64,000 bases of DNA, taken from the NCBI RefSeq assembly GCF_003014735.1, contig NZ_PYAX01000007.1:124001-188000 (forward strand), read 5' to 3'. The translations under genes were made by a program, and so were the position numbers. Under the pieces are notes generated by a model, which ran no database searches, was not told the origin of the DNA, and worked only from the letters and a program-made list of their open reading frames with translations. The stretch is from Saccharothrix carnea (GTDB lineage: Bacteria > Actinomycetota > Actinomycetes > Mycobacteriales > Pseudonocardiaceae). Positions 58,947 through 64,000 of the stretch are shown here, piece after piece. The first letter of the stretch is position 1, and each line of letters begins with the position of its first letter.

Positions 58947-59596
58947 CCGATCGGGCCCTGGGTCTCGCCGTCCGGGGACGTCCGCCACTGGTCGAACGGG
59001 CGGTCCAGGCGCCAGGTCGTGCCGTCGTGGGTGAGGACGCGGTCCTCGCACGTCTCCAGGTTCGACAGTGACTCGAACAGCTCGATGCTCCACCCGAACA
59101 GGCGACGGCACAGCAGGCGGATCGTGAGGCCGTGCGAGACGACCAGCGCCGTGGCGGGGTGGACCGGGTCCTGCATCCGGGTCTCCAGGTCGGTCAGGAA
59201 CGCGGCCAGGCGGTCGTCCACGTCCGCGCCGGACTCGCCGTTGGGCAGCCGGAAGAAGAAGTGCCCGAACGCGTGCCGCTGGTGCTTGAGCACCTCCTGC
59301 TGCACGGGGTCCTGGAGGTTGCCCCAGTCCTGTTCCCGCAGCCTCGGCTCGGCGACCGTGCGCTCCACCTGGTCGCCGAGGTCGAGGTGGCGGAGGGTGG
59401 CCCTGGTCCGCACGTACGGGCTGACGTAGACGGCCGCCGGGTCGCCGTCGAGGAGTTCCTTGATCCGCGGCCCGGCGGCCCTCGCCTGGTGTTCGCCCAG
59501 TTCGGTCAACGGGAGGGCGTGGTCGGGGACGCGGCAGTACGCCAGCTCGTCGACGTTGCCCAGGCTCTGCCCGTGGCGCAGCAGGATGATCCGCAC
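58943..59596 (-). CDS. Histidine phosphatase family protein
   Basis: 217 residues. The RHG motif is IILLRHGQSLGN at the N-terminus with the phospho-acceptor His; a second His lies in VVSHGLTIRLL and Glu/Arg in YVSPYVRTRAT. Phosphoglycerate mutase-like phosphatases act on diverse phosphometabolites, so the substrate is unknown. It is convergent with the MerR-PP2C gene. Confidence 0.9.
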   Translation of the reverse strand: MRIILLRHGQSLGNVDELAYCRVPDHALPLTELGEHQARAAGPRIKELLDGDPAAVYVSPYVRTRATLRHLDLGDQVERTVAEPRLREQDWGNLQDPVQQEVLKHQRHAFGHFFFRLPNGESGADVDDRLAAFLTDLETRMQDPVHPATALVVSHGLTIRLLCRRLFGWSIELFESLSNLETCEDRVLTHDGTTWRLDRPFDQWRTSPDGETQGPIG

Positions 59597-59650
59597 CTGC
59601 CCATCGTGCCGGTGTTACATTCGCTGGCGAAACCGGACGGAAGGTGTCAC

Positions 59651-59971
59651 ATGGTCAAGTACGTCGCCCTGTACCGGAAACCGGCCGACGTCGAAGCGTT
59701 CGACGAGGCCTACTTCGCCTCCCACCTGCCGCTGGTCGAGCAGACGCCGGGCCTGCTGCGGGCCGAGGTGGCGAAGGTCACCCGCGTCTTCGTGCCCGGT
59801 TTCCTCGGCGAGCACGAACTGCACGTCGTGGCCGAGATGTACTTCGAGTCCGCTGACGCGATGAAGGACGCGTTCCGGTCGCCGGAGTGGCAGGCGGCGG
59901 GCGCGAACCTGAGCGAGATCGGCGGCGTCGAGCTGGTCGCCATGTTCGCCGCGGAGGTCGTGGCCCGATGA
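59651..59971 (+). CDS. EthD family protein
   Basis: 106 residues from the ATG at 59651. It has the dimeric ferredoxin-like EthD fold: MVKYVALYRKPADVEAFDEAYFASHLPLVEQTPGLLRAEVAKV and YFESADAMKDAFRSPEWQAAGANL. EthD proteins accompany P450-based ether degradation or ring-cleavage pathways, often with dehydrogenases. The stop overlaps the next gene by four bases (ATGA), so the two are coupled. Confidence 0.85.
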   Translation: MVKYVALYRKPADVEAFDEAYFASHLPLVEQTPGLLRAEVAKVTRVFVPGFLGEHELHVVAEMYFESADAMKDAFRSPEWQAAGANLSEIGGVELVAMFAAEVVAR

Positions 59972-60801
59972 TCGCGGTGGTGATCGGCGGCGGCACGATG
60001 GGCGCCGGTGTCGCCCACCTGCTCCTCGCCGGCGGGCACGAGGTGGTGCTCGTGGAGGCGGGTGCGGACCGTGCCGCGGCGGCGCGGCGGGCGGTGGAGG
60101 CGTCGCTGGCGAAGGCCTCGGAGCGGGGCAGGCTGGACGGCGCGCCGCACGAGCTGTCGCGGCGCCTGACCGTCGTCGAACGGCTGGACACGCAGGTCGG
60201 GCGGGGTGCCGCGCTGGTCGTCGAGGCCGTGCCGGAGGACCTCGAGCTGAAGCGGCGGGTGCTCGGCGAAGCCGCTTCGGCGTGCCCGGACGCGGTGCTG
60301 GCGTCGAACACGTCGTCGTTGTCGATCTCGGCGCTGGCCGAGGGGCTGCCCGGCGAACGGGTGCTGGGCATGCACTTCTTCAACCCCGTGCCGGTGCAGC
60401 AGCTGGTCGAGCTGGTGCACCACGCCGGGGTGGCCGCCGACGTGGTGGCCCGGGTCCGCGGCTGGGCCGAGGAACTGGGCAAGACCGTGATCGAGGTGCG
60501 GGACGCGCCGGGGTTCGCCACGTCGCGGCTCGGGGTCGCGGTCGGCATGGAGGCGATCCGGATGCTCGAAGAAGGCGTCGCGAGCGCGGAGGACATCGAC
60601 ACCGGCATGCGGCTGGGCTACGGGTGGCCGATGGGCCCGCTGCGGCTGACGGACCTGGTCGGGCTGGACGTGCGGCTGGCCATCGCCTCGCACCTGGCGG
60701 CGGAGCTGGGGCCGCGGTTCGAGCCGCCGACGTTGCTGCGGGAGAAGGTGGCGGCCGGACACCTCGGCCGGAAGACCGGCCAGGGCTTCTTCACCTGGTA
60801 A
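59968..60801 (+). CDS. 3-hydroxyacyl-CoA dehydrogenase
   Basis: 277 residues. The NAD-binding motif is VVIGGGTMGAGVAHLLLAGGHEVVLVE, the catalytic His lies in RVLGMHFFNPVPVQQLVELVHH, and the substrate region DAPGFATSRLGVAVGMEAIRMLEEGVAS is followed by YGWPMGPLRLTDLVGLD. The conserved Asn after GF (usually GFxxNR) is Ser here, which could affect substrate choice. It likely oxidises a 3-hydroxyacyl-CoA in fatty acid or aromatic catabolism. It is coupled to the EthD gene. Confidence 0.88.
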   Translation: MIAVVIGGGTMGAGVAHLLLAGGHEVVLVEAGADRAAAARRAVEASLAKASERGRLDGAPHELSRRLTVVERLDTQVGRGAALVVEAVPEDLELKRRVLGEAASACPDAVLASNTSSLSISALAEGLPGERVLGMHFFNPVPVQQLVELVHHAGVAADVVARVRGWAEELGKTVIEVRDAPGFATSRLGVAVGMEAIRMLEEGVASAEDIDTGMRLGYGWPMGPLRLTDLVGLDVRLAIASHLAAELGPRFEPPTLLREKVAAGHLGRKTGQGFFTW

Positions 60802-60811
60802 GCAGGGTCTT

Positions 60812-61942
60812 GTGCGGATCCGAGAGCTGGTGCCGGAGGACGTCGAGGAGGCCGACCGGCTGCGCCGGGTGGCGTTCGGGAGCATCGCCGAGCCGTCGTT
60901 GCGGCCAGGTCGGCGGGGGCTGCTCGCCGAGGTGGACGGGCGTGCGGCGGGGGTGCTGACGATCAAGGACATGCACCAGTTCTGGGGCGGCTCGCCGGTG
61001 CCGATGGGCGGTATCGGCGGGGTGGCCGTCGACTCCTGGGCGCGGGGGCGCGGGGTGGCCGGCGCGCTGCTCGACGCGGCGTTGCGGGACCTGCGGGAAT
61101 GCGGGCAGGCGGTGTCGGTGCTGTACGCGACCGTGCCCGCGGTCTACCGGTCGCGCGGGTGGGACGCGGCCGGGGTGTTCGAGCACCTGGAGTTCCCGCT
61201 GGACCGGATGCCGGCCGGGGCGCGGGTCCCGACGCGGCCCGGCGGCGAGGATGACCTCCAGGCGCTGCACGCGTGCTACGTCGACCTCGCGTCCACCGTG
61301 AACGGGCTCCTGGACCGCGCCGCGCCGACGTTCGACGTGGCCGACGTGCTGAAGCTGGACGTGGTGACGGTGGTGCCCGGCCACGACGGCGAGGTGCGCG
61401 GCTACCTCACGGCCGCGCGGGGCCCGGCCGGGTTGCGGGTGTTCGACCTGGTCGGGCGGGACGTGGCGACCCAGCTCGGGCTGCTGCGGGAGCTGGGCAG
61501 CTGGGCGGGCGTGCTGGACCGGGCGTCGGTCCGGGTCACCGACCCGGCCGTGACCGGGCTGCTGACGAACCAGGCGATCGAGTACACCGTGACCGCGTCC
61601 ACGTGGCTGCTGCGCGTGGTGGACCTGCCGGCGGCGGTGGCGGCACGGGGGTGGCCCGCGGCGCGGTGGCTGAAGCCCGCGGTCGTGGACCTCGACGTGG
61701 TCGACGAGCACGCGCCGTGGCACGCGGGACGGCAGCGGCTGGTGGTGGAGGACGGCGCGGTGCGCGTGGAGCCCGGTGGCAGCGGCGCCGTGCGGCTGCA
61801 CGCCCGTGCCCTCGGGCCGTGGTTCAGCGGGATGCACGACAGCCACGCCCTGCGCCGCGCCGGGCTGCTCGACGGCGACGCCGCCCTGCTCGACCGGCTG
61901 GTCGGCGCACCGGGCACGCCGAGGTTGGCGGACTACTTCTGA
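60812..61942 (+). CDS. eis: Eis-type GNAT acetyltransferase
   Basis: 376 residues from the GTG at 60812. The first GNAT domain has the acetyl-CoA motif GGIGGVAVDSWARGRGVAGALLDAAL. A second GNAT-like domain follows, and the sterol-carrier-like C-terminus ends in the conserved free carboxylate LADYF. This is the three-domain architecture of Eis, which acetylates multiple lysines or amines and can confer aminoglycoside resistance. It lies 10 bases after the dehydrogenase gene and 106 bases before mprA. Confidence 0.9.
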   Translation: MRIRELVPEDVEEADRLRRVAFGSIAEPSLRPGRRGLLAEVDGRAAGVLTIKDMHQFWGGSPVPMGGIGGVAVDSWARGRGVAGALLDAALRDLRECGQAVSVLYATVPAVYRSRGWDAAGVFEHLEFPLDRMPAGARVPTRPGGEDDLQALHACYVDLASTVNGLLDRAAPTFDVADVLKLDVVTVVPGHDGEVRGYLTAARGPAGLRVFDLVGRDVATQLGLLRELGSWAGVLDRASVRVTDPAVTGLLTNQAIEYTVTASTWLLRVVDLPAAVAARGWPAARWLKPAVVDLDVVDEHAPWHAGRQRLVVEDGAVRVEPGGSGAVRLHARALGPWFSGMHDSHALRRAGLLDGDAALLDRLVGAPGTPRLADYF

Positions 61943-62008
61943 TGGGTACTGCCGCGGCGGTGCGAACGCACCCGTGGTGCACAAACTTGACGGGTAGCTC
62001 ACACCGGC

Positions 62009-62027
62009 TTCTCAGGCGGCTCTCAGG
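62009..62027 (+). promoter_or_regulatory. Direct repeats resembling an MprA box upstream of mprA
   Basis: TTCTCAGG at 62009-62016 and CTCTCAGG at 62020-62027 are 8-bp direct repeats with an 11-base period, 22 bases before the mprA start. MprA of mycobacteria binds loosely conserved octamer direct repeats and controls its own gene, so autoregulation is likely. Confidence 0.55.
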
Positions 62028-62048
62028 ACCAGGGGCAAGACTGACGAC

Positions 62049-62738
62049 ATGCGCATCCTCGTTGTCGACGACGACCGGGCCGTGCGTGAGTCGCTTCGTC
62101 GCTCACTGCAGTTCAACGGCTACCAGGTCGACCTTGCCGGCGACGGCCAGCAGGCCCTCGAGTCCGTCCTCTCCCAGCGGCCCGACGCCATGGTGCTGGA
62201 CGTGATGATGCCCCGGCTCGACGGGCTGGAGGTGTGCCGCCGGCTGCGCAGCACCGGCGACGACCTGCCGATCCTCGTGCTCACCGCCCGTGACGCGGTG
62301 TCCGACCGGGTGTCCGGGCTCGACGCGGGCGCCGACGACTACCTGCCGAAGCCGTTCGCGCTGGAGGAGCTGCTGGCCCGGCTGCGCGCGTTGCTGCGGC
62401 GGGCGGCGTCGGACGCGGAGGAGCCCGCGGGCGCGGTGCTGCGGTTCGCGGACCTGGAGCTCGACCCGAGCACCCGGGACGTGCGGCGCGGCGAACGGCC
62501 GATCAGCCTGACGCGGACGGAGTTCGCGCTGCTGGAGCTGTTCCTGGCGCACCCGAAGCAGGTGCTGACCCGCGGCCGGATCCTCGAGGACGTCTGGGGC
62601 TACGACTTCCCCACCTCCGGCAACGCGCTGGAGGTCTACGTCGGCTACCTGCGGCGCAAGACCGAGGCCGAGGGCGAGCCCAGGCTGCTGCACACCGTGC
62701 GCGGCGTCGGCTACGTGCTGCGGGAGACCCCTCCGTGA
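62049..62738 (+). CDS. mprA: Response regulator MprA
   Basis: 229 residues of the OmpR family. The receiver has Asp51 ([13 protein letters not shown]) with Thr and Lys partners (LVLTARD, LPKPF). The winged helix of about 130-225 ends [15 protein letters not shown]. The overall sequence (for example [25 protein letters not shown]) matches actinobacterial MprA, which responds to envelope stress. It overlaps mprB by four bases (GTGA). Confidence 0.92.
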   Translation: MRILVVDDDRAVRESLRRSLQFNGYQVDLAGDGQQALESVLSQRPDAMVLDVMMPRLDGLEVCRRLRSTGDDLPILVLTARDAVSDRVSGLDAGADDYLPKPFALEELLARLRALLRRAASDAEEPAGAVLRFADLELDPSTRDVRRGERPISLTRTEFALLELFLAHPKQVLTRGRILEDVWGYDFPTSGNALEVYVGYLRRKTEAEGEPRLLHTVRGVGYVLRETPP

Positions 62739-64000
62739 TCGGTGCCGCCAACGGGCGGCTCCAGCGGGTGTCGCTGCGGGCCCGGGTGACCCTGCTCGCC
62801 GCGTTCTGCGTGGCCGGAGCCGTCGCCGTCGTGTCGCTGGGCGCGTACATGACGGTGAGCCAGAACCTGCACGACCAGATGGACTCCAACCTGCGGCAGC
62901 GCGCCCAGGCCGCGGTGAACGCGCCGAAGGTCAACAACGACGTCACCGAGATCCCCGGCGCGTTCCTGGCCGCCGGTGACATCCGGATCGGTGTGCTGGA
63001 CGTGTCCGGGCAGATCCTGTACCCGAAGGGGACGATCGCGCCGCCGACCCAGCCCGCCGACCTGGACGTGGCGCGCGGGTCGCGGCTGGAGAACATCTGG
63101 ACCGACCTGCGCACCGACTTCCGGGTGATCGCGGTGCCGTACGGCGACGGCCAGGCGATGCTGATCGCGCAGTCCACCAAGCCGTTGAACGTCACGCTGG
63201 GCAAGCTGTCCGTGGTGCTGTTCGTGATCAGCGGGATGGGGGTGCTGGTCGCGGCGGTGGCGGGGACGGCGGTGGCACGGACCGGGCTGCGGCCCGTGCA
63301 GCGGTTGACGGAGGCCACCGAACGGGTGGCGATGACCGGTGACCTGCGGCCGATCCCGGTGTCCGGTGACGACGAGCTGGCGTTGTTGTCGCAGCGGTTC
63401 AACGCGATGCTGGGCGCGGTGGCGGAGTCGCAGGAGCGGCAGCGGCGGCTGGTCGCGGACGCGGGGCACGAGCTGCGGACGCCGTTGACGTCGATGCGGA
63501 CGAACCTGGAGCTGCTGCTGGCGTCGGAGCGGCCGGACGCGCCGACGTTGTCCGACGAGGACAAGGCGGAGATCAACGCCGACGTGCGGGCGCAGCTGGA
63601 CGAGCTGACCACGTTGATCGGTGACCTGGTCGAGCTGGCGCGGGAGGACGCGCCGCAGGTCGTGCACGAGCCGGTGGACCTGGTCGAGGTGGTGGAGCGC
63701 GCGCTGGACCGGGCGAAGCGCCGTGCGTCCGACGTCCAGTTCGTGGTCGAGCTGCAGCCGTGGTCTCTTCTGGGTGATTCGAGTGCGTTGGAACGTGCCG
63801 TGCTGAACCTCCTGGACAACGCGGTCAAGTTCAGCTCGACGGGTGGCGTCGTGCGGCTGTCGTTGAAGCAGTTGGGCGACGGCAGCGCGGTCGTCGAGGT
63901 CGCCGACTCCGGGCCGGGCATCGCCGACGCCGACCTGCCGCACGTCTTCGAACGCTTCTACCGATCCTCCGAAGCCCGCACCCTCCCGGGCTCGGGCCTG
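62735..64000 (+). CDS. mprB: Sensor histidine kinase MprB (truncated by window end)
   Basis: The first 422 residues are present. A membrane helix near the N-terminus ([21 protein letters not shown]) is followed by an extracytoplasmic sensor of about 125 residues, a second helix ([22 protein letters not shown]), a HAMP region and the H-box [15 protein letters not shown] with His245. The N-box LLDNAVKF and G1 box SGPGI are visible, and the frame runs off the window at the F/G2 region. It starts at a GTG within the mprA stop. It is paired with MprA. Confidence 0.93.
   Translation, partial: MIGAANGRLQRVSLRARVTLLAAFCVAGAVAVVSLGAYMTVSQNLHDQMDSNLRQRAQAAVNAPKVNNDVTEIPGAFLAAGDIRIGVLDVSGQILYPKGTIAPPTQPADLDVARGSRLENIWTDLRTDFRVIAVPYGDGQAMLIAQSTKPLNVTLGKLSVVLFVISGMGVLVAAVAGTAVARTGLRPVQRLTEATERVAMTGDLRPIPVSGDDELALLSQRFNAMLGAVAESQERQRRLVADAGHELRTPLTSMRTNLELLLASERPDAPTLSDEDKAEINADVRAQLDELTTLIGDLVELAREDAPQVVHEPVDLVEVVERALDRAKRRASDVQFVVELQPWSLLGDSSALERAVLNLLDNAVKFSSTGGVVRLSLKQLGDGSAVVEVADSGPGIADADLPHVFERFYRSSEARTLPGSGL

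Overview
The window is high-GC DNA with densely packed genes, many GTG starts and frequent 4-base stop/start overlaps. It looks like the chromosome of a filamentous actinomycete, most likely of the Pseudonocardiaceae (Saccharothrix, Lentzea or Actinosynnema type). That placement is an inference from an iniBAC locus, an MprAB two-component pair, a deazaflavin (F420)-type nitroreductase-like protein, an Scr1-type XRE regulator with a DUF397 partner, a DUF574 methyltransferase and an Eis-type acetyltransferase. There is no rRNA operon, CRISPR array, transposase, integrase or phage module. The only RNA gene I can support is a tRNA-Arg (anticodon CCU) at 47996-48068.

Region by region. 1-2490: tail of a FAD-linked oxidase, a cytosine-deaminase-like amidohydrolase and two divergent GNAT acetyltransferases. 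2493-7173: a minus-strand cassette of an FtsK/SpoIIIE-type ATPase, two very small helical proteins, a 142-residue protein and a duplicated-domain protein; I do not recognise it as a described system. 7368-15282: a secreted Tyr/Asp-rich protein, an alpha/beta hydrolase lacking its serine nucleophile, a DUF4232 lipoprotein, a double gamma-glutamylcyclotransferase-like protein, an HxlR/NmrA divergent pair with a clear operator, two LysR regulators (one facing a 9-residue ORF), an F420-type enzyme and a PhzF protein. 15305-23521: an iniB-iniA-iniC operon divergent from an Hsp70-like gene and a MalT/IniR-like LuxR regulator. 23532-26691: VOC protein, TetR-carboxylesterase unit and DUF2165 membrane protein. 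26767-30825: a giant HTH-nSTAND1-TM-WD40 protein.

31443-33408 encodes alkylation repair (Ada-AlkA fusion and Ogt). A palindromic repeat cluster follows, then an ArsR-SRPBCC-hydrolase operon, a DUF574 methyltransferase, an Scr1/DUF397 regulatory set with palindromic operators, and a TetR/peroxiredoxin-like pair. 40022-44332 is a five-gene operon (RHH regulator, DUF4097, cytochrome P450, DrrAB-like ABC exporter) with phased operator repeats. Next come a Fic-fold protein that has lost its catalytic histidine, a TPR protein, two small divergent XRE regulators with matching palindromes, the tRNA, an SPFH-like protein and an FkbM methyltransferase.

50119-64000: secreted penicillin-acylase-family enzyme with a discoidin-like domain, Tat-type peptidoglycan amidase, NarL-type regulator, TPR-GGDEF protein, BluB, a MerR-PP2C fusion, histidine phosphatase, EthD and 3-hydroxyacyl-CoA dehydrogenase pair, Eis acetyltransferase, and mprA with a truncated mprB at the window edge.

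Most interesting points: the unassigned FtsK cassette; a triplicated 20-bp unit between iniA and iniC that makes a chain of stop/start overlaps; catalytic-residue losses in the Fic protein and the alpha/beta hydrolase; the MerR-PP2C fusion; and several well-formed operator arrays that could pair regulators with their sites.
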